Under the pieces are notes generated by a model, which had not been told where the DNA came from, searched no databases, and saw only the letters and a program-made list of their open reading frames with translations. A stretch of DNA of 64,000 nucleotides from an uncultured Acetobacteraceae bacterium (GTDB taxonomy: Bacteria; Pseudomonadota; Alphaproteobacteria; Acetobacterales; Acetobacteraceae). Below are positions 8,346-16,812 of the stretch, piece after piece. The position numbers were made by a program, and so were the translations under genes. Position 1 is the first letter of the stretch. Each line of letters begins with the position of its first letter. The stretch lies in contig CAMKWS010000001.1 of NCBI GenBank assembly GCA_946476985.1, forward strand, positions 186,001 through 250,000, in the 5' to 3' direction.

Positions 8346-9071
8346 TTACAAAGCTTTTCCCATGAGTCGGGCCGTATAGATTTGCGCTAATCCAGCACAA
8401 GCGGCTGTATCTGCACGTAAAATTTGCGACCCTAATGAAAAACTAACAACAGCTTCGTGTCCCCTCAATCGGCGAACTTCATCTTCTGAAAATCCACCTT
8501 CAGGGCCAATTAAAAGCGCATCACATTGGCTGGAGACTATTCCCTCTCCCTGCCGCTCTAACGCAACGGCAAGTCGATGACGTTGGGGCCAGCGCGCTAA
8601 CACAGCCGCTAACGGCTCAAGAGGCATAATTGACGGGACATCAAGCCTCTCACACTGCTCTGCGGCTTCTTGTGCAATAAGAGAAAGACGCTCCAAATTC
8701 AGCCTATGTGTATTCGTTCGAGCCGTAATGACTGGGCGAAAACGCGTCACCCCTAACTCTGTTCCCATGCGAATTACAAGCTCGGTGGCATCACGTTTTA
8801 ATGGTGCAAACAGCAACTCAACACCTTGCGTCTCTTGCTGCTGCCGAAGACATGTTCGCAGTATGAGCGTCCCTTTATTTTTCTGCAGGGTCACAATTTC
8901 TCCCTGCCACTCACCATCACGACCATTAAAAACAACAACGCCCTGCCCAGGAGCCAACCGCATCACCTTTCCTAGGTAATGCGCTTGCCCTGCAGAGAGA
9001 GGAATCTTCTGGCCTGGCTGATATATTATTTCATCAGGCTCAATAAAAAGGCGGGGATCTGTTCGACTCAT
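8346..9071 (-). CDS. rsmE: 16S rRNA (uracil1498-N3)-methyltransferase
   Basis: RsmE methylates N3 of U1498 in 16S rRNA. The 241-residue form starting at ATG 9071 matches the usual family length. A longer frame open back to 9140 would overlap the ubiA side and adds an N-terminus not seen in the family, so it is rejected. The N-terminal PUA-like part contains the RVVVFNGRDGEW-type segment near 56-65. The C-terminal SPOUT knot shows LLIGPEGGFSEDEV at about 185-198 and SLGSQILRADTA near 213-224, the SAM-binding signature. It is divergent from ubiA with 89 bases between the starts. No convincing Shine-Dalgarno is visible at either start. Confidence 0.92.
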   Translation of the reverse strand: MSRTDPRLFIEPDEIIYQPGQKIPLSAGQAHYLGKVMRLAPGQGVVVFNGRDGEWQGEIVTLQKNKGTLILRTCLRQQQETQGVELLFAPLKRDATELVIRMGTELGVTRFRPVITARTNTHRLNLERLSLIAQEAAEQCERLDVPSIMPLEPLAAVLARWPQRHRLAVALERQGEGIVSSQCDALLIGPEGGFSEDEVRRLRGHEAVVSFSLGSQILRADTAACAGLAQIYTARLMGKAL

Positions 9072-9160
9072 AATCAAGGCATACCGTTTTCCGGCTTTGC
9101 TTTCTAGCAATCCATGAAAGAATATTGACCTCTCCACCATTCTGGCAGATCACTCAAATT

Positions 9161-10105
9161 ATGCTTCAGAACACACCACATACAGATATCCAAGTAAACG
9201 GCTTTATCGCCCGGCTTAAAGAGCCTTGGCAGTCCTATGCATTGCTCGCCCGGTTAGATAGGCCTGTCGGCACGTGGCTTTTACTCCTACCGGGAGTTTT
9301 TGGCATCTTCCTTCCTAATGATGGAGCCTCTTTAAAAGCACGTTTTTTCTATACGCTGCTCTTCGCCGTTGGCTCATTGCTCATGCGTTCTGCTGGCTGT
9401 GTTGTAAATGACATTTGGGATCGCAAGATAGATGCCCAAGTCAGCCGTACAGCAGGCCGCCCCCTAGCCAGTGGAGCACTTAATTTACGCCAAGGACTTG
9501 TCCTCCTCACTCTTCTCCTGCTTGGGGGGCTTGCGGTCCTCCTTGCTTTGCCTCCTTTATGTTGGGCTCTGGCTCCCATAGCAATCATTCTCGTTGCATT
9601 TTATCCTGCTGCAAAACGCCTGACATGGTGGCCTCAACTTGTTATGGGCTTCACCTTCGGATTTGGTGCTCCTATGGGCTATGCCGCAAGCCATGGTCGC
9701 ATCAATCTCCCCGGCATCCTTTTATATGCTGGTGTAATTATCTGGCAGCTTGGTTTTGATACAATTTACGGCTTCCAAGACATGGAAGATGATGCCCGCA
9801 TTGGCGTCAAATCCACATCCCGCTTAATGCACAACCACGCACGCCTATTTATTGGAATCTGCTATAGCTTAACGCTACTCCTCTTTGCTCTTGCAGCTAT
9901 AACCGGAGCGCTTTGCCCATTTTTCTGGCCACTTTTCATCCTCGCAAGCACATTCTTAATGCGGCAAGTGATTCTACTCAGCCCCAATGATGCTCCCCTC
10001 TGCCTCGTATTTTTTAAACAGAATGTGCAGATTGGCTGGATCCTAGCCTTAGCATTCATCATTGGGCATATTGGCGCCCAATATATCCCGCACATTCCTT
10101 TATAA
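9161..10105 (+). CDS. ubiA: 4-hydroxybenzoate polyprenyltransferase
   Basis: UbiA attaches the polyprenyl chain to 4-hydroxybenzoate in ubiquinone synthesis and is an integral membrane enzyme. The 314-residue protein has the first aspartate motif as N83-D-x-x-D87-x-x-x-D91 followed by SRTAGRPLASG. The second, DxxxD-type motif lies in GFDTIYGFQDMEDD near residues 200-213. About eight hydrophobic helices can be drawn, as expected. ATG 9161 is preferred; a TTG at 9125 in frame would extend it by 12 residues. It is the only plus-strand gene between two minus-strand groups. ubiG of the same pathway lies at 49473. Confidence 0.94.
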   Translation: MLQNTPHTDIQVNGFIARLKEPWQSYALLARLDRPVGTWLLLLPGVFGIFLPNDGASLKARFFYTLLFAVGSLLMRSAGCVVNDIWDRKIDAQVSRTAGRPLASGALNLRQGLVLLTLLLLGGLAVLLALPPLCWALAPIAIILVAFYPAAKRLTWWPQLVMGFTFGFGAPMGYAASHGRINLPGILLYAGVIIWQLGFDTIYGFQDMEDDARIGVKSTSRLMHNHARLFIGICYSLTLLLFALAAITGALCPFFWPLFILASTFLMRQVILLSPNDAPLCLVFFKQNVQIGWILALAFIIGHIGAQYIPHIPL

Positions 10106-10133
10106 AAGCTCACAAAACACTGCGACAATATAA

Positions 10134-10180
10134 AAGGGCCGTATAAGCAAATGGACATCCATTCGCCTATACGGCCCTTA
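10134..10180. terminator. Bidirectional terminator between ubiA and the MFS gene
   Basis: A long imperfect stem has outer arms AAGGGCCGTATA and TATACGGCCCTT, with an inner stem around AAATGG/CCATT. On the minus strand it is followed by TTTTAT, suited to ending the MFS transcript (stop at 10208). On the plus strand it lies 30 bases after the ubiA stop. Confidence 0.75.
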
Positions 10181-10207
10181 TCTTAACCAAAGCACTCTAG
10201 AAAATAC

Positions 10208-11620
10208 TTAGCTAGCTACCTTGCTCAGCGGCCCTTTAAACACAATACGCGCAGCACTCAATGTTGCACCCGCAAAAGCCACTGCCGCAGCGGCTCCGAG
10301 ACAAATAAACGCCGGATGAGGGAAAACCGTGAAAAGCCCTGCAACAAACAAAGCACCTGTTGTCTGACCAGAAAGACGCGCAACAGACAGCATTCCACTT
10401 GCACCCCCTTCTCTTCCAGATGGTGCGGTAACCATAATCGCTCTATTATTCGGCGGTTGGAAAAAACCAAAGCCCATACCCGCCAACAATGTACGCCACG
10501 CAATAGCCGTATTACTGGCATCTAATGGCAGAGTGCAGAGCAATACAAAACCCAGGCATGTCGTCAGCAAACCAATAGATGACAAAAGAGAAGCCGGAAA
10601 GCGGTCCGCAATTTTCCCTACGATGAAGGACATCAAAGCCACACCTACAGCCCATGGTGCGATAAGCAGACCAACCGTTGCGGGGTTTTTATGAAACGCA
10701 ACAGCCAGCGTGAAAGGCATCGCCACGATATACAGGTTAGATGCTACAAAGCCACAAAAACTCACCAAACATGCAACAAGAAATGGAATACGCTTTAGAA
10801 TATCTAGCGGAACAATCGGTTCTTCCCGTTTTTTCTGCCAGCTGATCAATAACACCCAACTCACAATACTCAGGCCTGTGAGTGCAGCGCCCCATTGGAT
10901 ATCCCCATGCATTAGGCCATCCAAACCAACACCTAACAAGGTAAAGGAGGCAACGGTCAAAACAGAACCTGGAATATCGGTCTTTACGGTACTCCGAGGA
11001 GTTTTCGGTAAAGCGCGACTTGCGAGAATAATCGCCACAAGACCTAAAGGAAGATTCACCCAAAAGATCCACGGCCAAGACGAAATAGAGAGAATGAAAG
11101 ACCCAATAGTCGGCCCAAGAGCAACGCCAAGGCCGATAAATAGCCCATTCAAAGCAATGCCCTTACCGATTAATTTATGAGGATAAATAAAGCGCACGAG
11201 AGCAATATTCACACTCATAATACAGGAGCTACCAACCCCTTGCAGCGCACGGGCTAATGTAAGCTCCAACATATTTTGAGAAAGAGCACATGCAACAGAG
11301 GCAATAAGGAAAAGAACTATCCCCAATTGGCTCATCCGCCCAAAACCAACCCGAGCCCCAATAGCGGCGAGAGGAAGTAAGAAAGCTAAATTTGCAAGCT
11401 GGTACGCATTAATCACCCAAATAGCCTGAGAGGCCGATGAATGAAGATCTGTTGCAATGGTCGGTAGAGCCACATTTGCAACAGAATAATCTAGAATAGA
11501 TAACATCAAGGCAAGAATGACAGATGACATCGCCTTAAAGCGTTTCATCCCATAGAGACCGGCATGTCTCTCCGGGTCATATTCTCCCTCTAAACTTGGG
11601 TCCGCCACCTTACTGCCCAT
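10208..11620 (-). CDS. MFS transporter, DHA2-like multidrug/exporter type
   Basis: This is a 470-residue integral membrane transporter of the major facilitator superfamily. The N-terminus after a 30-residue hydrophilic lead reads LDYSVANVALPTIATDL, the typical first-helix motif of the 14-helix drug:proton antiporter (EmrB/QacA) group. ARALQGVGSS near residue 130 is the conserved motif at helix 4, and about 13-14 hydrophobic segments follow. Drug export is the family's common activity, but the substrate is not readable. It starts 6 bases after the stop of the upstream sugar-porter gene, so the two form an operon; coupling a sugar importer to an exporter is unusual. ATG 11620 is the natural start. 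Confidence 0.85.
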   Translation of the reverse strand: MGSKVADPSLEGEYDPERHAGLYGMKRFKAMSSVILALMLSILDYSVANVALPTIATDLHSSASQAIWVINAYQLANLAFLLPLAAIGARVGFGRMSQLGIVLFLIASVACALSQNMLELTLARALQGVGSSCIMSVNIALVRFIYPHKLIGKGIALNGLFIGLGVALGPTIGSFILSISSWPWIFWVNLPLGLVAIILASRALPKTPRSTVKTDIPGSVLTVASFTLLGVGLDGLMHGDIQWGAALTGLSIVSWVLLISWQKKREEPIVPLDILKRIPFLVACLVSFCGFVASNLYIVAMPFTLAVAFHKNPATVGLLIAPWAVGVALMSFIVGKIADRFPASLLSSIGLLTTCLGFVLLCTLPLDASNTAIAWRTLLAGMGFGFFQPPNNRAIMVTAPSGREGGASGMLSVARLSGQTTGALFVAGLFTVFPHPAFICLGAAAAVAFAGATLSAARIVFKGPLSKVAS

Positions 11621-11626
11621 GATCTC

Positions 11627-13042
11627 TTACTCTCCCAGTCTACGCAGGGAGACCCCCGCAAAAAGATTACTCTCAATTTTCTCTAAGGAGACGCCCTTTG
11701 TCTCTGGCACAAACCCTAACGTGATGAGTAAAAACACCCCGTTCAGCACAGCAAACAAAATAAACGTCCAAGACGCTCCCATGGCTAACATCATTAATGG
11801 GAACAAACTGGAGATCACCCAGTTTGCTGTCCAATTTGTAACCGTAGAACATCCAATCCCAAAGTCACGCCCGCGCGTTGGTTGCACCTCGGAGCATAGC
11901 GCCCATACAAGAGGCCCCTCTCCAATAGCAAACCCAGCCACGAACATTAAAATCAGCCCGCAGAGCAGAATAGCCGTTGTCATCCCCTGCCCACCAAAGG
12001 CTAATACCCCGCCAACACCGAGCAAAGCTAAACCAACAACCACACAACTTGTCAGCAATAAAGGCCGCCGCCCCCAACGATCTGCAAACATAATTGCAAC
12101 ACCGGTAAAGACCATGTTCGTAAGCCCAACAAGCGTTGTCGCCCATACAGAAGCATTCGTGCCGAAATGAGCTGCCTCAAATACGCGAGGTGCATAATAG
12201 AGCAGCGCATTAATCCCACTGAGCTGCTGCATAATTTGCAGAACAATACCTAAAAAGACAGAACGACGAAAATTACGGTTACTTCGGAACAAACCGAAAC
12301 CAGCATCGCTACTCTTCTCTAAACGTGCATGGATGTCAGCAAGTTCTGCCTCTGCAACTTCCTCATCAGAACGCAAAAGCCTTAGTACTTTTCTGGCACG
12401 ATCCTTATCGCCACGCATCATCAACCAACGCGGACTATGTGGGAGAATTAAAACAACAATCAAAAACAAGACCGCTGGCACCGCCATAATACCTAGCATC
12501 CAGCGCCAATGTCCGCCCTCAGATAGAAAACTATCTGAAATAAAAGCAAGGAAAATCCCCAGTGACACCATAAGCTGGTAAAGGGAAATCATCGCACCAC
12601 GAGCAGATTCTACCGTAATCTCAGAAATATATAGTGGAGCAGCGAAGGCCGCTACACCCACAGCAAGCCCAAGAAGCACACGCCCTGTCACCAACAACAC
12701 AACACTCGGCGCAAAAGCACAAAATAATGTTCCTATCAGAAACAATATTCCCGCACCGAGCATAGCGCCTGTTCGCCCAAAAGAGACAGAGATACGCCCC
12801 GCAAACATGGCCCCTACAGCCGCACCTGCCATCATCGAGGATACAATCCATCCTTGGAGGACCGCACTTGCGTGAAAATCCATCGAAATAAACGGCAGAG
12901 CACCTGCAACAACGCCGGTATCAAGCCCAAACATAAGCCCAGAAAGAGCGGCAAGAATGCCTAAAATTGTTGCACGCCCTGTCGCGTTTTGCTCCCCTGC
13001 GGAAGCTTCCTTATTCTGGGATGCCGGTGTAACTCCGACCAT
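11627..13042 (-). CDS. Sugar:proton symporter (MFS sugar porter family, GalP/AraE/XylE-like)
   Basis: This 471-residue, 12-helix inner-membrane transporter probably takes up a hexose or pentose with protons. Sugar-porter signatures are present: GLDTGVVAGALPF in helix 1 (about residues 39-51), PHSPRWLM near 205-212 replacing the usual PESPRWL, QQLSGINALLYYAP near 270-283, DRWGRRPLL near 325-333, and PETKGVSLEKIE at the C-terminus. A good ribosome site, GAGAGGAG, precedes ATG 13042. The MFS exporter gene starts 6 bases downstream. An inverted repeat at 13071-13095 lies 29 bases upstream of the start and could be regulatory. The exact sugar is not determinable. Confidence 0.88.
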   Translation of the reverse strand: MVGVTPASQNKEASAGEQNATGRATILGILAALSGLMFGLDTGVVAGALPFISMDFHASAVLQGWIVSSMMAGAAVGAMFAGRISVSFGRTGAMLGAGILFLIGTLFCAFAPSVVLLVTGRVLLGLAVGVAAFAAPLYISEITVESARGAMISLYQLMVSLGIFLAFISDSFLSEGGHWRWMLGIMAVPAVLFLIVVLILPHSPRWLMMRGDKDRARKVLRLLRSDEEVAEAELADIHARLEKSSDAGFGLFRSNRNFRRSVFLGIVLQIMQQLSGINALLYYAPRVFEAAHFGTNASVWATTLVGLTNMVFTGVAIMFADRWGRRPLLLTSCVVVGLALLGVGGVLAFGGQGMTTAILLCGLILMFVAGFAIGEGPLVWALCSEVQPTRGRDFGIGCSTVTNWTANWVISSLFPLMMLAMGASWTFILFAVLNGVFLLITLGFVPETKGVSLEKIESNLFAGVSLRRLGE

Positions 13043-13070
13043 GTTAGCTCCTCTCCCAAAATCTTCCCTA

Positions 13071-13095
13071 TCTCAGCACATGTTCTGTGCTGAGA
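13071..13095. promoter_or_regulatory. Inverted repeat upstream of the sugar-porter operon
   Basis: TCTCAGCACA and TGTGCTGAGA flank a 5-base loop, a perfect 10-base dyad between der (stop at 13134) and the sugar porter (start 13042, minus strand). No T run follows on either strand, which argues against a simple terminator. It could be an operator for a regulator of the porter operon or a weak hairpin ending der transcripts. Confidence 0.4.
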
Positions 13096-13133
13096 AACGG
13101 AAAACTGGGTTTTATTAACTGAATGCCTAAGCC

Positions 13134-14501
13134 TTAACGCTCATCCTGACGAGCAAAAGGATTTTTGCTCCCTCTCAGGAGTATCCGAATGGGCACACCT
13201 GGGAGATGAAATGTCTCACGCAGCCCATTAATGAGGTAACGCTTGTAGCTATCAGGAAGGTGCTCTACTCGCGTACCAAAGAGAACAAAGGTTGGTGGCC
13301 GGCTCTTCGCCTGCGTCATATAACGCAACTTTAAACGACGCCCATCTACCAAAGGTGGCTGATGCCGCTCTAAAGCTTCTTCAAACCAGCGGTTAAGATC
13401 ACTCGTTCCTACACGAGCATTCCACACCTCGCTTGCTCGCCTGACTGCTGGCAATAAACGATGTAGTCCTTCTCCCGTTAAAGCAGAAAAAGTAACAACC
13501 TCAATTCCCCGCATTTGCGCTAAGGAAATTTCAATTCGGTCTGTGATTGCTTTGCGGACAGCCTGGCGCTCTTTAACCGCATCCCATTTATTAAGAGCTA
13601 ACACACATGCCCGGCCTTCACGCTCAATCAAACGAGCGATCTGTAGGTCTTGTTCGTCTACTCCTCGGTCCGCATCCAGCACAAGGACAACAACTTCTGC
13701 CATCTTCATTGCCTCAATTGAGGCAGATACAGATACACGCTCTAAGCCTTGCTCAACACGCGCACGCTTACGCATACCAGCAGTATCGACAATCTCAATA
13801 GGACCAAAATTATCTTCCAGCCCGACACTTACAGCATCTCTCGTCAGTCCTGCTTCAGGACCGGTGATCATACGCTCTTCGCCTAATAGGCTATTGAGTA
13901 ATGTGGATTTACCCGCATTCGGACGGCCAATAATGGCAATCCGCAAAGGTTTCTCACCATCTTGCTCAGCAATTGTCTCTTCATCAGGGAGCAAACTTGC
14001 GATCTCACCCATGAGGTCTGCAAGACCTTCTCCATGCTCAGCAGACATCGCTAAAGGCGTACCAAGCCCAAGTGAGTAAGCATCTAAAGCGGACTCTGCG
14101 CCAGCTCGCCCTTCAGCCTTATTCGCCACTAACAACACAGGACGATTTTGTCGCCGCAGCCAATTGGCAAAATGTGCATCCGCTGGAGTGATCCCCGCAC
14201 GAGCATCAACGCAGAATACCACAAGGTCCGCCTGGGCAATACCTTGTTCAGAGGATGCTCTCATCCGTCCGAATAACGTATCTGGTGCAGCCTCTTCCAA
14301 CCCAGCCGTATCCACAAGACGTACACGCCGACCGCGTAAGAGAGCAACGCCTTCCTTACGATCCCTCGTAACACCAGGTGTGTCGGAGACAATAGCCTGC
14401 CGACGCCCTACCAGCCTGTTAAATAATGTGGACTTACCAACATTAGGACGACCAGCAATAACAACAACGGGCAGACGGCCCGTCTCATATTTCTCAACCA
14501 T
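13134..14501 (-). CDS. der: Ribosome biogenesis GTPase Der (EngA)
   Basis: Der is a double-GTPase needed for maturation of the 50S ribosomal subunit. The 455-residue form starting at ATG 14501 has two G domains: P-loop GRPNVGKS at residues 17-24 with DTAGLE near 64, and GRPNAGKS at 193-200 with DTAGMRKRARV near 240. The second G4 is NKWD; the first is NKAE, common in this class. A C-terminal KH-like domain ends in a basic FARQDER tail. The start overlaps the bamB stop by 8 bases, while an in-frame ATG at 14519 would overlap further. The yfgM-bamB-der order is the same as in enterobacteria. Confidence 0.95.
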   Translation of the reverse strand: MVEKYETGRLPVVVIAGRPNVGKSTLFNRLVGRRQAIVSDTPGVTRDRKEGVALLRGRRVRLVDTAGLEEAAPDTLFGRMRASSEQGIAQADLVVFCVDARAGITPADAHFANWLRRQNRPVLLVANKAEGRAGAESALDAYSLGLGTPLAMSAEHGEGLADLMGEIASLLPDEETIAEQDGEKPLRIAIIGRPNAGKSTLLNSLLGEERMITGPEAGLTRDAVSVGLEDNFGPIEIVDTAGMRKRARVEQGLERVSVSASIEAMKMAEVVVLVLDADRGVDEQDLQIARLIEREGRACVLALNKWDAVKERQAVRKAITDRIEISLAQMRGIEVVTFSALTGEGLHRLLPAVRRASEVWNARVGTSDLNRWFEEALERHQPPLVDGRRLKLRYMTQAKSRPPTFVLFGTRVEHLPDSYKRYLINGLRETFHLPGVPIRILLRGSKNPFARQDER

Positions 14502-15879
14502 ATGCGCGCAAAACACCATCCTGCGTCAAAACCAGTACCTTCCCATCACAAATGATAGGCTGAACCTGACAGGAGGCCGGAATGGAGACCTTTCCTTCTT
14601 CTTGCCCAGTACGAGCATCTACAATAACCATTCCCTCTCGTGGCATACTAGAGAGGCAGATGAGCTTATTATCAGCTAAAAGAGGGCCCATCCATTGTAC
14701 GGCACCTTTTTCTCTGTCTGCATCTTCAAAACGGCGCAGCTGTTTAACCCAACGCACTTGCCCGTTCAATCTATCGAGACATGCAAGTTGCTGATCTAAC
14801 GAAATGACATAAAGCCAGTCGCCACATACGCATAGCGGAGACTGCCCGCTCACTTCACGCTCCCACAAACGGCGGCCGGAGCGCATATCAATCGCCACCA
14901 GCACACGAGAGAGTGAAATAGCATACACCGTACCATCCACTACAACAGGGGCACCTCGCACGCAGGCGAAATCCAACATAGCACCAAGGCCATTGCCGCC
15001 GCCGAGACTGTCACTCCATACAACCTCACCAGAAGTCGCACGCAAAGCAACCAAATCCCCGCTACCAAACCCAGCAACCACAACCCCATTCACAATAGCT
15101 GGGGCAGCTTCACCTAACAAACTTGTGGCAACTTCTGTGGCTTGGTATGTCCATCTTTGCTGCCCTGTAGCTGCCTCAACAGCGTAGAGACGTGCATCAA
15201 TTGTCGTAAAGACCATCAAGCCATCTACCACTGTAGGAGAAGAACGGCCTGGCGTGATGGTATCAATACACCATTTCTGCTTTCCCGTTGCGGCATCTAA
15301 TGCCATGGCCTGTGCCACACCATCCACAACGTAAAGAGTATCCCCCTCTAGGGCGATCCCCCCACCGAGGTTCGTAGAACGCGTTTTACGAGCTGGCTGA
15401 TACTGCCATAACTGACGCAAGCCGGGCCAACTCCACCCCCGGATAAGACCTTGTGCATCCACCGTGAAGAGACGACCATTCCCCACAATAGGAGGCGATT
15501 GCAGAGCCCCTCTCTTATTCGGCATAAACGCCACCTGAGAGAGAAAACTCGCCTGATTAACACCTGCCCCTACGGATACACTCCAAAGTGGTTGTCTTCC
15601 ACTCCAAGCAGCATTAACCGCACCATGAGAAGGCACCCGCCCTTCTTGCTTCCATGATGTGACATTTTCTACTTCTGGCAGTTTCACCAATGTTTGAGCG
15701 TGCTGATCAACCGTTAAGCCAGCCCCCGTTGAGAGGACATTAATCCTCCGGCCGGGAAGAACTGTTCTTTTTGGATCATCCTCAAAAGCGCCGCAACCAG
15801 CCAGCCCAGCCAAAGCCGCAAAAGACCCTGCCCCTTTGAGCAGTGCTCGACGAGAGCGAGAGGAAAAGCGACCTGTCAT
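14494..15879 (-). CDS. bamB: Outer membrane assembly lipoprotein BamB-like (PQQ-type beta-propeller)
   Basis: BamB is a lipoprotein of the BAM complex that helps fold outer-membrane beta-barrels. The 461-residue protein has an N-terminal signal with an arginine-rich start (SRSRRALLKGAG) and a lipobox LAGC at about residues 26-29. Repeated blades follow, with motifs such as LYAVEAATGQQRW, LVAIDMRSGRRLW and ACLDRLNGQVRW, each ending in the PQQ-repeat A-x-D-x-x-T/S-G-x-x-x-W pattern. Gene order yfgM-bamB-der supports BamB rather than a PQQ dehydrogenase. It overlaps the upstream gene by ATGA (15876-15879). The paired arginines could mean Tat export, which would be unusual for BamB. Confidence 0.88.
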   Translation of the reverse strand: MTGRFSSRSRRALLKGAGSFAALAGLAGCGAFEDDPKRTVLPGRRINVLSTGAGLTVDQHAQTLVKLPEVENVTSWKQEGRVPSHGAVNAAWSGRQPLWSVSVGAGVNQASFLSQVAFMPNKRGALQSPPIVGNGRLFTVDAQGLIRGWSWPGLRQLWQYQPARKTRSTNLGGGIALEGDTLYVVDGVAQAMALDAATGKQKWCIDTITPGRSSPTVVDGLMVFTTIDARLYAVEAATGQQRWTYQATEVATSLLGEAAPAIVNGVVVAGFGSGDLVALRATSGEVVWSDSLGGGNGLGAMLDFACVRGAPVVVDGTVYAISLSRVLVAIDMRSGRRLWEREVSGQSPLCVCGDWLYVISLDQQLACLDRLNGQVRWVKQLRRFEDADREKGAVQWMGPLLADNKLICLSSMPREGMVIVDARTGQEEGKVSIPASCQVQPIICDGKVLVLTQDGVLRAYG

Positions 15880-16568
15880 CCTGCATCTCCCAATGTTTGC
15901 AATAGCATGCTGGCCCGCTCACGCAGGGCATCCCCGCTATCTGGTGATGTTTGTACCTTTTTCAAAAGACGACGCGCTTCGGCTTTCTCACTCACTGTCG
16001 CTCCAGGATGTAAGTTCAACACCGCTAGTGCTTCTTCAGCAAGGGGGACCCAGCTCCCTCCTGCCTGCACTAACGCTGTATAGCCCTTTTTCAACTCATC
16101 CTTTGAAGCTGTATTCATCTGTGCATTCAGAAGAAGATACTGTGCCATAGAGCGCAAAGAAGAGTCTGTTGTTTTATCTGCAACAACTTGTCGCCACAGA
16201 GTAATTGCAGCTGCGGAATCATGAGATTGTTGTTTTAGCTCTGCGAGATACATTGCTGCATAGCTACGCACACCTTGCGGGCCATGCTGTGCGATATCAC
16301 TAAAAATAGTTGCCGCTTTTTGTTGAGCATCCCCGGACACCGCAGCACTATTAGCGGTGCTATTTAGAAGCTGCATACCCTCATAATAACGGCCAGCAGC
16401 TACCTGTTGCGCTGTATGGAGAGTGTGCTGTCGCCACCCCCAAATACCACCAGCTATTGCGCACAAAACCAGTACCGCAGCAAGGACACCGCCAATACGG
16501 ACTGCCATTTTCCTCAAATGCAGTAAACGCTGCTCTTCTTCCAATTCTTGTATCAAATCGTCTGCCAC
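15876..16568 (-). CDS. YfgM-like membrane-anchored TPR protein
   Basis: This 230-residue protein has a short cytosolic N-terminus (MADDLIQELEEEQRLLHL), one membrane helix at about residues 26-47 and a periplasmic helical domain with TPR-like repeats. That architecture matches the YfgM/UPF0070 family, which in E. coli is an ancillary subunit near the SecYEG translocon and works with periplasmic chaperones. The family in alphaproteobacteria is usually annotated as a tetratricopeptide repeat protein. It precedes bamB with an ATGA overlap and is the first gene of the yfgM-bamB-der operon. Function in this organism is inferred from family and synteny. Confidence 0.83.
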   Translation of the reverse strand: MADDLIQELEEEQRLLHLRKMAVRIGGVLAAVLVLCAIAGGIWGWRQHTLHTAQQVAAGRYYEGMQLLNSTANSAAVSGDAQQKAATIFSDIAQHGPQGVRSYAAMYLAELKQQSHDSAAAITLWRQVVADKTTDSSLRSMAQYLLLNAQMNTASKDELKKGYTALVQAGGSWVPLAEEALAVLNLHPGATVSEKAEARRLLKKVQTSPDSGDALRERASMLLQTLGDAG

Positions 16569-16751
16569 GCTGCTTCCTTGCTGGATCGGTCAGTACATCT
16601 CGGGCAAGCATATAGCACGACATAGAAACCGCAAACATGCTGCTCTAACAAAATTTAGCAGTAAGTTAGATAAATAAAACAGTATAAAATGCTTTAAAAT
16701 GCGTTTTGCTTTTGAAGCCCTCGGTAAGCAGAGCCTGCTACCCCCTTAAAG

Positions 16752-16788
16752 AAAAAGCGGAATGCCTTTTGCAAGGCACCCCGCTTTT
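16752..16788 (-). terminator. Terminator of the pyrC operon
   Basis: Arms AAAAGCGG and CCGCTTTT enclose a second stem TGCCTT/AAGGCA. On the minus strand the hairpin is followed by TTTTTCTTT. It lies 25 bases past the pyrC stop at 16813. The rest of 16569-16751 is non-coding and must hold the yfgM promoter, but no clear box could be assigned. Confidence 0.8.
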
Positions 16789-16812
16789 GCGAAATTTTAC
16801 CTCTCTTTCACC

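Noticed and set aside
11619..12170. Plus-strand frame of 183 codons inside the sugar-porter gene
   Set aside because: Shadow of a clear transporter gene; its Thr/Pro/Ser-rich product has no membrane or domain features.
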